Positions 18,050 to 27,779 of a stretch of DNA of 64,000 nucleotides are shown piece after piece. Source of the DNA: Phycisphaeraceae bacterium (lineage in GTDB: Bacteria; Planctomycetota; Phycisphaerae; Phycisphaerales; UBA1924). Numbering within the stretch: position 1 is the stretch's first letter; every line of letters starts with the position of its first letter. Location of the stretch: contig JAHBXG010000005.1 of the NCBI GenBank assembly GCA_019636565.1, positions 1-64,000 on the forward strand. The letters run 5' to 3'. The position numbers and the translations under genes were made by a program. The notes under the pieces were generated by a model. That model saw nothing but the letters and a program-made list of their open reading frames with translations. It was not told the origin of the DNA and ran no database searches.

Positions 18050-19660
18050 ATGAGTTCAAATACACATCATTCGAGCGACCCGGCCGTGCGCGATGCGGGT
18101 GAAACGGATGTCCTCGTTGTTGGCGGCGGACCGACGGGTCTGCTTCTTGCATCGGAGCTTTGGCGCCGGAGTATCGCCTGTCGCCTGATTGATGCGAATC
18201 CTGCGCCGCTCACGTGGGATCGTGCGACGGTGGTGCATCCGCGCTCTCTTGAGTTTTTTGATTCGCTCGGGATCGTCGATCCGTTGCTGGACATCGGCGC
18301 CAAGCAGCGCAAAGCGTTTATTCATTCCGCGGGCATGATGCTCGGGACGATCGATCTGTCGCTGTGCGGCAGCCGATTTGGTTTCAACATCGGCGTTTCC
18401 GAGGAAGTGACCGAGTCGGTGCTCACGAAGCACCTCGAGCGAGTTGGGGGCCGGGTTGTGCGGTCGTCGAGGCTAGTGGATCTGGTTGATTGCGGCGACC
18501 ACATGCTGGCGACGATCGAGCGCGATGGCGTTGCGGAACAGCTCGCGGCGAAATGGGTGGTGGGCTGCGACGGTCTGCACAGCGTGGTTCGGGCAAAGGG
18601 GGACATCGAACTCACCGGTGATGACATCGAAGCGCCGTGGGCCGTGTTCGACGCGACGGCGCGCGATTGGCAAGATTCGTACGAAGGCAACTTCGCATAT
18701 CTGGATGAGCCGACGGTGATTCTGACCGCGCTTCCGGAGCGGCGTTGGCGCGTGTATCTGCATCCAAAGTCGCCGGAGTCGGACCTGGTGGCCGATGCGA
18801 AAGAGACGGTGAGGCGATACCTGCCGGCTATTGATTTCGATGACGTGGCGAATCCGATGCGGTTTCACTGTCATTCGAAGATTGCGACGAGATATCGATC
18901 GGGGCGGATTCTGCTGGCGGGGGATGCGGCGCACGTGTGTTCGCCGGCGCAGGGGCACGGGATGAACACGGGGTTGGGCGATGCCTTTAACCTGGGGTGG
19001 AAGCTTGCGATGGTTTGTAAGGGGCAGGCGGATGCCGCGCTTCTGGATACGTACGAAGCGGAGCGGCGCGCGGTGGCGAAGTTCATTTTGAAGGAGGGCG
19101 AAGACTTCGAGAAAGCGTTGCTGCTGAAGGACCCGGCGGCACGACGCGAGCGGGACAAGTCCATCGCAGCGGCGTTTGAGAACAATCCTTCGAGGCATCA
19201 CGAGGCGGTTGCCGAGGCGGAACTGGACATCGACTATCGCGGATCACCGATTGTGATGGGGGATGCGAACGAGTCGGTCGGCCCGGGTGGGCGGATTGTC
19301 GACTCGATTGCGGTCTCAAAGACGGCGGTGCGCTGGCTGCATGAACTTGCGCATCGAGCCGGGCACACGGCGATATTGATCGGAGGGCCTGACTCGAGCG
19401 TGGATTCGCTGCGGCGGCTCCACCAGGAACTTGCGGGTTGCGGTTCACCATTCGTAGAGGAAACGATTCTGGTGATGACGCACGCGGACCCGGGCGGGAA
19501 GATTCCGCGGATGACACCGGGCGCAGCGGAGCGTCTGGGTGTGCGCGATACGACCCTGCTGGTGATTCGGCCGGACCTGCATATCGGGCTTCGTGCGGAT
19601 CGCGATCATCTTGGAGCGCTTCGCGCGTATCACGACAAGATCGTGTCGGGCGGGAACTAG
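18050..19660 (+). CDS. FAD-dependent aromatic-ring monooxygenase (PheA/TfdB family)
   Basis: A 536-residue flavoprotein hydroxylase expected to use NAD(P)H and oxygen to hydroxylate a phenol- or polyketide-like substrate. It shows the dinucleotide-binding GGGPTGLLLA near the start, the DG motif VGCDGLHSVVR, and the flavin-ribityl GD motif GRILLAGDAAHVCSPAQGHG followed by MNTGLGDAFNLGWKL. The C-terminal thioredoxin-like domain (last 170 residues) is typical of the phenol-hydroxylase branch. An in-frame start 22 codons earlier is possible. Its stop lies one base from that of the convergent oxidoreductase gene. The substrate is unknown; no degradation cluster surrounds it. Confidence 0.85.
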   Translation: MSSNTHHSSDPAVRDAGETDVLVVGGGPTGLLLASELWRRSIACRLIDANPAPLTWDRATVVHPRSLEFFDSLGIVDPLLDIGAKQRKAFIHSAGMMLGTIDLSLCGSRFGFNIGVSEEVTESVLTKHLERVGGRVVRSSRLVDLVDCGDHMLATIERDGVAEQLAAKWVVGCDGLHSVVRAKGDIELTGDDIEAPWAVFDATARDWQDSYEGNFAYLDEPTVILTALPERRWRVYLHPKSPESDLVADAKETVRRYLPAIDFDDVANPMRFHCHSKIATRYRSGRILLAGDAAHVCSPAQGHGMNTGLGDAFNLGWKLAMVCKGQADAALLDTYEAERRAVAKFILKEGEDFEKALLLKDPAARRERDKSIAAAFENNPSRHHEAVAEAELDIDYRGSPIVMGDANESVGPGGRIVDSIAVSKTAVRWLHELAHRAGHTAILIGGPDSSVDSLRRLHQELAGCGSPFVEETILVMTHADPGGKIPRMTPGAAERLGVRDTTLLVIRPDLHIGLRADRDHLGALRAYHDKIVSGGN

Positions 19661-19661
19661 A

Positions 19662-20705
19662 TCACGCCGAATTGCGATTCGCGCCGGCCCACATGGCATC
19701 GAGGTATTCCTGCGTCTTGAGCGACGCTCTTGCATGGGCGGCCCAGCGCTCGGCGTCGCCCGATTGAGCGAGTTCTGCGAAAGAGTCGACCATCTGCACT
19801 TCGGCCGGCGTTGTCGTTGGAGTCTTGATGAACGCGGCGTCTTTTCGCGTCGCCGCCCCGGTCCGGAGGCTGTAGCCGACCGGTATGTCGGGGTTCTTGA
19901 ATGCCCAGCTGTTGTTCCAATCGAGCACGAAGTCGTCGAGGCCGATGACGCCGGTGGTGCCGAGGAGTTGGAGGTCCATGAGAATGGTCCCGGTAGTCAC
20001 GCCGACGTCGAAGGTGGAGACTTCGCCGCTGGCAAACGAAAGCATGCCGCAGGCGCGGATGACCGCGCCGCTGGGCTCATCAATTTGGATAGATGTTGCC
20101 GCGCTTGAGATGGCGCCTTGTGGGCGGAGATATTCGACGATTGCCCGCGCCGAATACCAGCCGAGATCGCCGAGCATGCCCATCGGCTCTTGCTTGAGAT
20201 CGAATCGGATGTTGTCGCGGCCGGAGAAAGGAAAACAGAATTTGGTATGGAGCGAGCGGGGAGAGCCGATTTGTGCGGGGAGCGAGGCCTGGATTGCGGC
20301 GGTTCGCGCATGGTGGACGAAGTGGGTGGCATCCATGAAGAGGACCTTGCGTGCCGCGGCTTCAGAGGTCATGCGTTCGACGGATGCGTGGCTGACGAAT
20401 GGCTTTTCCACGAGGATGTGCTTGCCGGCGGCGATCGACTTGAGCGCGAGTTCTTCTTTGGATGCGGTGGGGCTGGCGATGTAGATGGCGTCGATATCGG
20501 GGCGTGCGAGAAGTTGATCCATCCCTTCGATGGGCTCGGCGCGTGAACTTGGGGCGTGGCGCCGCTTCGCGATGAAGGCCTTGGCGTTGTCGATGTTTCG
20601 GCTTGAAACCGCGACGAGCCGGGCGTGCGTCGCGTTGTCCGTGGCGTTGGCCATGACGCCGGCGATCATGCCGGTTCCGACGAAGCCGAAGCGGGTCTGA
20701 CTCAT
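19662..20705 (-). CDS. Gfo/Idh/MocA-family oxidoreductase
   Basis: A 347-residue NAD(P)-dependent dehydrogenase acting on a sugar or related polyol; the exact substrate is not deducible. The N-terminal Rossmann domain begins GFVGTGMIAGVMA, contains AIYIASPTASKEE and the family hallmark EKPF (about residue 99). The C-terminal domain carries GDLGWYSARA, the family's usual GxxxD/H-like substrate region. Length is normal. It ends back to back with the FAD monooxygenase, with a single base between stop codons. No sugar-transport genes are adjacent. Confidence 0.85.
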   Translation of the reverse strand: MSQTRFGFVGTGMIAGVMANATDNATHARLVAVSSRNIDNAKAFIAKRRHAPSSRAEPIEGMDQLLARPDIDAIYIASPTASKEELALKSIAAGKHILVEKPFVSHASVERMTSEAAARKVLFMDATHFVHHARTAAIQASLPAQIGSPRSLHTKFCFPFSGRDNIRFDLKQEPMGMLGDLGWYSARAIVEYLRPQGAISSAATSIQIDEPSGAVIRACGMLSFASGEVSTFDVGVTTGTILMDLQLLGTTGVIGLDDFVLDWNNSWAFKNPDIPVGYSLRTGAATRKDAAFIKTPTTTPAEVQMVDSFAELAQSGDAERWAAHARASLKTQEYLDAMWAGANRNSA

Positions 20706-20794
20706 TGCGACTCCCGTGCTGCGCCTTTGGCATCAAGATGCGGAGGCAGCGTCGGAGTTTAGAGATCGCGAATGAGCATGCGATCTTGGCCCCG

Positions 20795-20983
20795 TTAGCG
20801 TGCTTGATTGTTTGTAGCTTTGAGCGGCGTCGTGTCTGTGAGGCTCAGTAGCAGCACGATACCGAAGCAGGGCAGCAAAAAATCCGCATAGGTGAGCGTC
20901 TTGCCTTGCCTTCGTGCGATGGCGAGCCCCGCAAACACAACTATCAGCAGCACGACGTTTAATATGATTGCTGTCTTGCGCAT
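20795..20983 (-). CDS. Small two-pass membrane protein
   Basis: A 62-residue protein with two hydrophobic helices, TAIILNVVLLIVVFAGLAIA and FLLPCFGIVLLLSL, separated by a short basic loop (RRQGKTL). It ends in a polar tail. The internal ATG is chosen because AGGGG lies upstream and gives the usual short basic N-terminus (MRKT) before the first helix. I do not recognise a family. Confidence 0.55.
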   Translation of the reverse strand: MRKTAIILNVVLLIVVFAGLAIARRQGKTLTYADFLLPCFGIVLLLSLTDTTPLKATNNQAR

Positions 20984-21123
20984 CGTCGACCCCTGCTCCA
21001 AGAATAACATAAGGGCAGCCCGCGCACAAGCCTAATTGCGTGCTTCGGAGTGCTCCCCGATCAGCAGAGATTCTGATAGAGTGACGGTCCCAATCCAGCC
21101 AGCCCAATTCACGGAAAATCCAC

Positions 21124-22002
21124 ATGCCCCGCATTACACGTGCCGCGTTGATTCAGTGCTCGAACCCGCTTTCGGACACGACAGACCTCAAGAAGATCAA
21201 GGCCGCGATGATCGAGAAGCACCTGGGTCTGATCAAGAAGGCGGCGGAGGATGGGGCGAAGGTGTGCTGTTTGCAGGAGATTTTCTACGGGCCGTACTTC
21301 TGCGCGGAACAGGAAGTGAAGTGGTACGACACGGCCGAGCCGATTCCGGATGGGCCGACGATCAAGTTGATGCAGGACCTGGCGAAAAAGCACCAGATGG
21401 TGATGGTGGTGCCGATTTATGAACTCGATATGACGGGTGTGTACTACAACACGGCGGCGGTGATCGATGAGACGGGGCAGTATCTTGGGAAGTACCGCAA
21501 GCACCACATCCCGCATTGCCATCCGGGGTTCTGGGAGAAGTTCTACTTCAAGCCGGGGAATCTGGGCTACCCGGTTTTTCAGACGCGGTTCGGAAAGATC
21601 GGTGTGTACATTTGCTACGACCGGCACTTCCCGGAGGGCGCGCGCGAGTTGGGTTTGAACGGCGCGGAGATCGTGTTCAACCCGAGCGCGACAGTGGCGG
21701 GATTGAGCGAGTACCTGTGGAAGATCGAGCAGCCGGCCCACGCGGTGGCGAATCAGTACTACGTCGGCGCGATCAATCGCGTTGGGACCGAGGCGCCTTG
21801 GAACATCGGGGAGTTTTACGGGCAGAGTTACTTCGTGAACCCGCGTGGACAGATCGTGAAGCAGGCAAGCCGGGATAAGGATGAGGTTGTGGTGGCCGAC
21901 TTGGATCTTGATGTGATCCAGGAAGTGCGGAACGTGTGGCAGTTCTATCGCGATCGAAGGCCGGAGAGTTACACGCAGACGGCGAAGGCGATCGGGGTGT
22001 AG
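21124..22002 (+). CDS. Nitrilase-superfamily amidohydrolase, beta-ureidopropionase-like
   Basis: A 292-residue carbon-nitrogen hydrolase. The catalytic triad is visible as Glu52 (QEIFYG), Lys126 (KYRKHHIP) and Cys164 (ICYDRHFPEG). The stretches NGAEIVFNPSAT, AINRVGTE and FYGQSY match beta-ureidopropionase, the last enzyme of reductive pyrimidine breakdown, which hydrolyses N-carbamoyl-beta-alanine. N-carbamoylputrescine amidases are the nearest alternative. Neither dihydropyrimidinase nor agmatine deiminase lies nearby, so the pathway is not settled by context. Length is that of the shorter bacterial forms. A GGAA-type site lies shortly before the ATG. Confidence 0.85.
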   Translation: MPRITRAALIQCSNPLSDTTDLKKIKAAMIEKHLGLIKKAAEDGAKVCCLQEIFYGPYFCAEQEVKWYDTAEPIPDGPTIKLMQDLAKKHQMVMVVPIYELDMTGVYYNTAAVIDETGQYLGKYRKHHIPHCHPGFWEKFYFKPGNLGYPVFQTRFGKIGVYICYDRHFPEGARELGLNGAEIVFNPSATVAGLSEYLWKIEQPAHAVANQYYVGAINRVGTEAPWNIGEFYGQSYFVNPRGQIVKQASRDKDEVVVADLDLDVIQEVRNVWQFYRDRRPESYTQTAKAIGV

Positions 22003-22110
22003 GGAAATGGCCAAAGGGCCAAGTCTCCAAAGGGCCAATGTGGGAATGCGAAGGCATTTGCCACGGAGGCACAGAGGCACGGAGAAGAGGGAAGATGGGG
22101 AGGGGCAAAA
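22003..22110 (+). repeat. Intergenic low-complexity repeats
   Basis: Directly after the amidase stop lie two near-repeats of GGCCAAAGGGCCAA-type sequence (about 22008-22038). They are followed by an A/G-rich stretch with CACGGAGGCACAGAGG and CACGGAGAAGAGG (about 22062-22090). The units are imperfect. They lie in the 284 bases before the thiolase start. Confidence 0.5.
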
Positions 22111-22286
22111 TCAGATTGCCAGGGGGCAAGTCGTCGTCCGGATTTGGAAAGCGGGATTGTGGTGCGGGCAGAATCGAAATGAAATAGTTGCGGCGAAACG
22201 GGGGCGGATTCTGGTCATCAAATGTTTGCGTATCCTGCCAGAGCAAGACGTTTCACCGCATTTCTCGGTCTTTTACGGAGCAGTTC

Positions 22287-23492
22287 ATGTCCACAGCGAA
22301 CACGATTCCTGTCATCCTTGCCGCCAAACGCACGCCGATTGGAAAGTTCTTCGGCGGATTGTCGAAGGTTCCCTCGCCCTTGCTGGGGTCGTATGCGTTG
22401 AAGGCAGCGATGGATTCGGTGCCCGGTTCGTCCGCCCCGATCGATGAAGTGATCATGGGGTGCGTGCTGCAGGCGGGGCTGGGGCAGAACCCGGCGCGGC
22501 AGGCGGCTCTGAAGGCGGGGCTGCCCGACACGATGAGCGCGCAGACGATCAACAAGGTGTGCGGGAGCGGATTGCAGGCTGTGATGCTGGCGGCGCAGTC
22601 GATCAAGGCGGGCGATAACCAGTTGGTGGGGGCGGGCGGGTTTGAGAACATGACGGCGGCTCCGCACTTTGCTCGCGTGCGCGAGGGTGTGAAGTACGGA
22701 CCGACAACCATGGAAGACCACATGGCCTACGACGGGCTGCGCTGCGCGTTCGAGGCGTGCGCGATGGGGAACAGCGCGGACCATATCGCGAAGAAGTATG
22801 AGATTTCACGGGCCGAGCAGGATCGGTTCGCGGTGCAGAGCCACCAGCGTGCAGCGGAGGCCACGAAGCAAGGGTGGTTCAAGAACGAGATCGTGGCGCT
22901 GACGGGCGAGCAGTGCCTGGACAAGAAATCGCCGGGCGTGAGCGCCGATGAAGGCATTCGCGCGGATACCACGATCGACGGAATCGCGAAGCTGCGGGCC
23001 GTGTTCGAGAAGGACGGCACCGTGACGGCTGCGAACGCGAGCCAGATTTCAGACGGTGCCGCGGCCTTGATCGTCTCATCACTCGCCAAAGCCGAGCAGC
23101 TCGGCGTGAAGCCCATCGCGAAGATCATCGCCTATCACACCAGCGGCGTGGCTCCGAAGGACATCTTCGCGGCGCCGATCGAGGGCATCAAAGGTGTACT
23201 CGCGAAGGCGAAGCTCTCCGCGAAGGACATCGATCTCTTCGAGATCAACGAGGCCTTCGCGGCGCAGGTGCTTTGCAATCTGAAGGGGCTGAAGGATGCG
23301 GGGCATGAGATCCCCGAGAGCAAGTTGAATATCACGGGTGGCGGCGTGGCGCTCGGGCACCCGATCGGGGCGAGCGGGGCGCGGGTGCTGACGACGCTGA
23401 TTCATCAGTTGCATCGGACGGGGGGGAAGCGCGGGGTGGCGGCGCTGTGCTTGGGCGGAGGGAATAGCGTGGCGATGGTCGTAGAGATCTAG
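22287..23492 (+). CDS. Acetyl-CoA C-acetyltransferase (thiolase)
   Basis: A 401-residue biosynthetic-type thiolase that condenses two acetyl-CoA to acetoacetyl-CoA or runs the reverse cleavage. The acyl-accepting Cys92 is in KVCGSGLQAVM. His358 lies in GGGVALGHPIGASGARV. The proton-shuttling Cys388 is in CLGGGNS. NEAF (in EINEAFAAQV) is also present, so all active-site motifs are intact. The ATG at 22287 follows ACGGAG; the upstream in-frame extension is not protein-like. No beta-oxidation or polyhydroxybutyrate genes are adjacent, so its pathway is open. Confidence 0.92.
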   Translation: MSTANTIPVILAAKRTPIGKFFGGLSKVPSPLLGSYALKAAMDSVPGSSAPIDEVIMGCVLQAGLGQNPARQAALKAGLPDTMSAQTINKVCGSGLQAVMLAAQSIKAGDNQLVGAGGFENMTAAPHFARVREGVKYGPTTMEDHMAYDGLRCAFEACAMGNSADHIAKKYEISRAEQDRFAVQSHQRAAEATKQGWFKNEIVALTGEQCLDKKSPGVSADEGIRADTTIDGIAKLRAVFEKDGTVTAANASQISDGAAALIVSSLAKAEQLGVKPIAKIIAYHTSGVAPKDIFAAPIEGIKGVLAKAKLSAKDIDLFEINEAFAAQVLCNLKGLKDAGHEIPESKLNITGGGVALGHPIGASGARVLTTLIHQLHRTGGKRGVAALCLGGGNSVAMVVEI

Positions 23493-23499
23493 TCCTTCG

Positions 23500-24342
23500 C
23501 TATTGTTCCGTGGTTGCTTGTGTCATCGACGTCAACGGCGGATTCGGAAGCAGTGGCGCCGTTTCAGATAGCGTCAATGTCGAATCCTGCCCGACGAAGT
23601 CGCGCAGGTGTTTGGTGTGTCCGGCGCCGACGAGCACAAGTATGCGGTCGCCGGGTTTCGCGATGCGCTGCAGGTTTTCGAACATGTTGAGGTTGCGAAG
23701 GTACCAGCTCGTGAGAAGGGCGGCGGCCGGGCGGTTCTCCGGGGTGTCGAAATTGAGGAGCCAGATGTAGAGGCTGTGCATCTCTTCGATGATGGGCGGG
23801 TGGTTGAGGATGGCGAGGTGTTCGGCGACGGTGTATTTCGCGGAGATGGCGGCCGACGCTTTGGTGATCTCGGCAGTTTTGGACTGGAGTTCTCCGAGGA
23901 GATCGGCGCGTCCGGCCTTCTGCGCGTTGTCCATGAGGGGCTTGAAATCCAGGTCGGAGGGCTGGTCGAACGCGTACAAGCGGTCGTGGCCGAGTTGTTT
24001 GGCGAGGCGGGCGCCGAGCTGGTCGCGCTCGCTCTTTGCAAGTTTGCGATTGCCGGCTTTGTAATCGGCGTAGAGCGTGTCGAGCTTGACCTGGTCGTTC
24101 GCCGGATATTCGACCACGATCTTGTTTGGGTTGAACTTGGCCAAGCGGCCGACGACTTGATTTACTTCGGCTTGGAACTTGTCGCTCATGACATCGTGAT
24201 TTGCAGACTTCACGAGGTCGCTGTTGGAGTTGAAGTGGAAAGTGCCGACGATCAGTACTTCGGCCCTGGGCGGGGCCGACGAATCTGGATGTGTCGGGTC
24301 GGTGATAAACGCGATGGCGAAGAGAAGCATGGATGCAAACAT
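23500..24342 (-). CDS. TraB/GumN-like protein (DUF5694-type)
   Basis: A 280-residue exported or membrane-tethered protein with an N-terminal hydrophobic stretch (MLLFAIAFI). It has the fold signature of the TraB/GumN/EreA-like group: GTFHF near residue 34, a conserved glutamate in IVVEYPANDQ, and a late GAGHTKHL motif, which in relatives forms a metal-dependent hydrolase-like site. The DUF5694 subgroup fits best. Biochemical function is not established. It is convergent with the thiolase, with seven bases between the stops. Confidence 0.75.
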   Translation of the reverse strand: MFASMLLFAIAFITDPTHPDSSAPPRAEVLIVGTFHFNSNSDLVKSANHDVMSDKFQAEVNQVVGRLAKFNPNKIVVEYPANDQVKLDTLYADYKAGNRKLAKSERDQLGARLAKQLGHDRLYAFDQPSDLDFKPLMDNAQKAGRADLLGELQSKTAEITKASAAISAKYTVAEHLAILNHPPIIEEMHSLYIWLLNFDTPENRPAAALLTSWYLRNLNMFENLQRIAKPGDRILVLVGAGHTKHLRDFVGQDSTLTLSETAPLLPNPPLTSMTQATTEQ

Positions 24343-24604
24343 GACGGCTCCTTGGTGGTGCTATGTTGGTGGGGGGAATGGCCGCAAGATTTCATGCGGA
24401 ATCGCCCGAATGCGGGCGCAGCGTGAAAGTGCGCAAGCAGATGCAAGAAGGACGGATGTAGAGGGAGGTGAGACGTCGGGGGTGGGTTCCCGACAGTCGC
24501 CGCGCTGCACCGATTCGGGGGAGCTGGGGCGCTGAGATCAGGCGTTTGCTTGTGCAATCACTCCGGGATGACACGACGAATGCGGCCGGCGCTGCGATGC
24601 AATG

Positions 24605-25585
24605 TCAGTTCGGAACGAGGCGTGGCCGGAGTGCTGCCGCGATCTCGGCGATCGCGGATCCGGTGGCGGCGGTGCGGGAGAGCGCATTCACGTACATGAA
24701 TGAGTGGATGGTTCTCGGAGTGCGCGTGGCCGTGACGGGAATGCCCGCTTGCGCCAGCTTCTTCGCGTAGTTCTCGCCTTCATCGCGCAGCGGGTCGTAT
24801 TCGGCGGTGATAATGAGTGCGGGGGGCAGGCCTCGGAGGTCATCGAGCGGCGTGCGGAGAGGCGAGACCATGGGATCAAGCGGGTTGGTGACGCCTCCGA
24901 GGTAGTGCTCCAAGAACCACTGCATGTCGGCGCGGGTGAGGAAGGGGCCGTGTTCGAACTCGCGGTGCGAGGACGTGTCGAAGGACCCGTCGGTGTTGGG
25001 GCAGAGGAGGATTTGGAGGTTGAGCTTGGGGCCGCTTCGCAGTTTGGCGAGTTGGCAGATGACAGTGGCAAGATTCGCACCAGCGCTGTCGCCCGCGATG
25101 GCGAGCTTGGTGGCGTCAATGTTGAGGGGCTTCGCGTTTTGCTCAACCCACTGCAGCGCGGCATATCCCTCTTCGAGCGCGTAGGGGAAGCGGACTTCGG
25201 GAGAGCGGGTGTATTCGACAAAGACGAGGGCGACGTTGGACGCGACGGCGATCTCGCGGATGAGGCGGTCGTGGGTGTTGCGATCGCCCAAGACCCAGCC
25301 GCCACCGTGGAAGTAGAGGAGGCCGGGCAGGATGGGCATATGGGCTGCTTCGGATGGCGGGGGGCGGATGATGCGGATGAAGATTTCCGCGCCGGGTTTG
25401 CCGAGGTGGGGGATGATGCGGTCTTCGATGAGGACGGGCAGCCGCGGGCCGGTGGATTGGCCGAGGACCATGCCGGCGCGGGATTCGGCGATGGTGAGAT
25501 CCTGCATCTTCGGGAGTTTTTCAAACTCCGCGAGAAAGGCGGCGGTTGCGGGATCGAAAACCATGGTGGAGTCTAACGAAGGCAT
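24605..25585 (-). CDS. Alpha/beta hydrolase, hormone-sensitive-lipase family
   Basis: A 326-residue carboxylesterase-type enzyme. The oxyanion-hole motif HGGGW is at 93-97, the nucleophile Ser167 lies in GDSAGAN, and Asp264 (AEYDPLRDE) and His294 (TIHSFMY) complete the triad. No signal peptide is present, so it is probably cytoplasmic. The ATG at 25585 gives the usual length; an internal ATG seven codons later is also possible. It is divergent from the sigma-54 activator with a 56-base gap, so the two promoters overlap. Confidence 0.87.
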   Translation of the reverse strand: MPSLDSTMVFDPATAAFLAEFEKLPKMQDLTIAESRAGMVLGQSTGPRLPVLIEDRIIPHLGKPGAEIFIRIIRPPPSEAAHMPILPGLLYFHGGGWVLGDRNTHDRLIREIAVASNVALVFVEYTRSPEVRFPYALEEGYAALQWVEQNAKPLNIDATKLAIAGDSAGANLATVICQLAKLRSGPKLNLQILLCPNTDGSFDTSSHREFEHGPFLTRADMQWFLEHYLGGVTNPLDPMVSPLRTPLDDLRGLPPALIITAEYDPLRDEGENYAKKLAQAGIPVTATRTPRTIHSFMYVNALSRTAATGSAIAEIAAALRPRLVPN

Positions 25586-25641
25586 TCAGCCGGTTGCTTC
25601 GGGTACGATGCTGGGCGAGGTGAAGGGAAAAGGGCGAGCGG

Positions 25642-27537
25642 ATGACCGGGGACATTCCAAAGCATCTTGACCCTGCGGCGACGCCGGAACTCCTGAAAGA
25701 GGATTCTGCGCTGGCGACACTTTTGCGGAGCGTCGCGGCGGCGTCGGGCGATGAGCGATTCCGGCGGATGGCGCAGTGCCTGGCGGAAGCGCTGGGCGTG
25801 AAGTACGCGATCGTGGCGCGATTTGATGCCGAGAAGCAGACGGCGCGGTCGCTGGCGTTCTGGGCGGGTGACAAGTTTCTCGACGATGTGGAATGGCCGA
25901 TCGCGGGAACACCGTGCGAGCGTGTGCTGGGCGGCAAGTTCAGTTTGTATCCGACGGATACGGCAAAGTTATTTCCGCTGGACAAGCCGTTGGCGGAGAT
26001 GGGAATCGAGAGTTATCTCGGTGTGCCGCTGCTGGACCAAAGGGGCGTCGTGCTGGGGCATGTGTTCGCGATGGACACCAAGCCGATGCCTCCGGAGCCG
26101 CGGCACCTGGCGCTGTTTCAGATTTTCGCGGCGCTCGCTGCGGTCGAACTAGCGCGCGTGCGGCTTGAGCAATCGCTGGTCGAGAGCGAAGAGCGCTTTC
26201 GCGACTTGTTCGATGAAGCCCCCATCGCGTATGTGCATGAGGGTCTGGATTCGCGATTCATCCGAGCGAACCGGGCGGCGATGAGGATTCTCGGGATCAG
26301 GCCGGATCAGATCGCGGGGACGTACGGGAAGACGTTTGCTCCGGACACGCCGGATGCACAGAAGCGGATGAAGGAAGCGTTCGAGTCGATCGGACGCGGA
26401 ACGGATACGAGCGGCGTGGTGCTCGAATTGCGCCGCAAGGACGACGGGAAACCCGTGTGGATCCAGTGGTGGTCAAAGCCGGGTCCGGGCGGCATGTACA
26501 CGCGGACGATGTTCATTGATATCACCGAACGCGTGCTCATGGAGCAGGAGCAGGCGCGGCTGCAGGCGCAGAACAAATACCTCAGCGACGAGATCAAGGC
26601 GAGCCACAACTTTGATGAGATCGTGGGGAGCAGCACGGGGTTGATCAAGGTGCTGGAAAACGTCGAGCGGGTGGCACCGACGGATTCGACGGTGCTGATT
26701 CAGGGCGAAACGGGCACGGGGAAGGAACTTGTCGCGCGGGCGATCCACGAGCGGAGTCAGCGGAAGGGCGGCCCGTTTGTCAAGGTGAATTGCGCCGCGC
26801 TCCCGGCGGGGCTCGTGGAGAGCGAGTTCTTCGGGCATGAGAAGGGCGCTTTTACCGGGGCGGTGAACTCGCGGCGGGGAAGGTTCGAACTCGCGGACGG
26901 CGGCACGATTTTCCTCGATGAAGTGGGGGAGGTTGCGCCGGACGTGCAGGTGAAACTGCTGCGTGTGCTGCAGGAGAACGAGTTCGAGCGGGTGGGCGGG
27001 TCGGAAACCGTGCGCGTGAACGTGCGGGTGATCGCGGCGACGAATCGGGACTTGGCGGCGGACGTGAAGGCTCAAAAATTTCGAGCGGACTTGTTCTTCC
27101 GCTTGAGCGTGTTTCCGATCACCGTGCCGCCGTTGCGGGAGCGAGCCGCGGACATTCCGATTCTCGCGTCGTATTTCGTGACGCAGATCGGGGCGTCGCT
27201 CGGCAAGAAGATCGATGAAATTGACGGCGGAGCGATGGACCGGTTGCTTGGCTATGCGTGGCCCGGAAATATCCGCGAATTGAGGAACGTGCTCGAGCGG
27301 GCGGCGATCCTGTGCGACGGGCGGGTGCTGCGGGTTGGAGAAAATGATCTCCCGGGCAATCCTGAAAGCGGGGGGGTGATTTCGGCGTCGCTGGAAGAGG
27401 TTGAAAAGCAGCACATTCTGGCGGTGCTAGAGCAAACACGCGGCGCGATCGCGGGGCCGAAAGGCGCGGCGAAGATTTTGGGGGTGCCGCCAAGCACCTT
27501 GCGGAGCCGGATGGAGAGGCTGGGAATCAAGGGTTGA
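25642..27537 (+). CDS. Sigma-54-dependent transcriptional activator, GAF-PAS-AAA-HTH
   Basis: A 631-residue enhancer-binding protein. It has a GAF domain (about 35-175), a PAS domain (about 180-300) ending in a DITE motif, a short coiled linker, then the AAA+ domain (about 325-565): Walker A GETGTGKE at 355-362, the sigma-54 contact loop GAFTGA at 402-407, Walker [11 protein letters not shown] and the arginine finger region. A Fis-type helix-turn-helix closes the protein (about 600-628). It lacks a receiver domain, so it should respond to a small ligand or redox state through GAF/PAS instead of phosphorylation. The architecture recalls FhlA. Targets are unknown; the adjacent STAS and sigma genes are possible. 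Confidence 0.9.
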   Translation: MTGDIPKHLDPAATPELLKEDSALATLLRSVAAASGDERFRRMAQCLAEALGVKYAIVARFDAEKQTARSLAFWAGDKFLDDVEWPIAGTPCERVLGGKFSLYPTDTAKLFPLDKPLAEMGIESYLGVPLLDQRGVVLGHVFAMDTKPMPPEPRHLALFQIFAALAAVELARVRLEQSLVESEERFRDLFDEAPIAYVHEGLDSRFIRANRAAMRILGIRPDQIAGTYGKTFAPDTPDAQKRMKEAFESIGRGTDTSGVVLELRRKDDGKPVWIQWWSKPGPGGMYTRTMFIDITERVLMEQEQARLQAQNKYLSDEIKASHNFDEIVGSSTGLIKVLENVERVAPTDSTVLIQGETGTGKELVARAIHERSQRKGGPFVKVNCAALPAGLVESEFFGHEKGAFTGAVNSRRGRFELADGGTIFLDEVGEVAPDVQVKLLRVLQENEFERVGGSETVRVNVRVIAATNRDLAADVKAQKFRADLFFRLSVFPITVPPLRERAADIPILASYFVTQIGASLGKKIDEIDGGAMDRLLGYAWPGNIRELRNVLERAAILCDGRVLRVGENDLPGNPESGGVISASLEEVEKQHILAVLEQTRGAIAGPKGAAKILGVPPSTLRSRMERLGIKG

Positions 27538-27540
27538 AGT

Positions 27541-27589
27541 TGGGGCGGGGTGGGCTGGGGCTGGGAGTGGGAATGGGGCTGGGGATGGA
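27541..27589 (+). repeat. G-rich tract
   Basis: Starting just after the activator stop, about ten runs of three or more G are separated by one to three bases (units like TGGGGCTGGGAG). This could fold as a G-quadruplex in single-stranded DNA or RNA. It lies between the activator and the STAS/sigma pair. Confidence 0.6.
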
Positions 27590-27779
27590 CGCAGGGCGAG
27601 CGACGCGACGGCCCGTCGTGTCGGGCGCGGCCGGTCGCGCTTTCGCGGCTTGATGGTCGGAATCGCCGCGGATAGAAAAAGCGCCATTTGGTCTGCAAAA
27701 CATGGACAAAGTCGCTTTGCCGCGAAGTCCGGGGCGGTTTGGCACGGTGCTTGCCATAGAAACGGCAAGGAGTGCGAAC

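Noticed and set aside
27541..27589. Treating the G-rich tract as a proven G-quadruplex regulatory site.
   Set aside because: Sequence only allows such a fold. It may be low-complexity drift, so it is listed as a repeat without functional claim.
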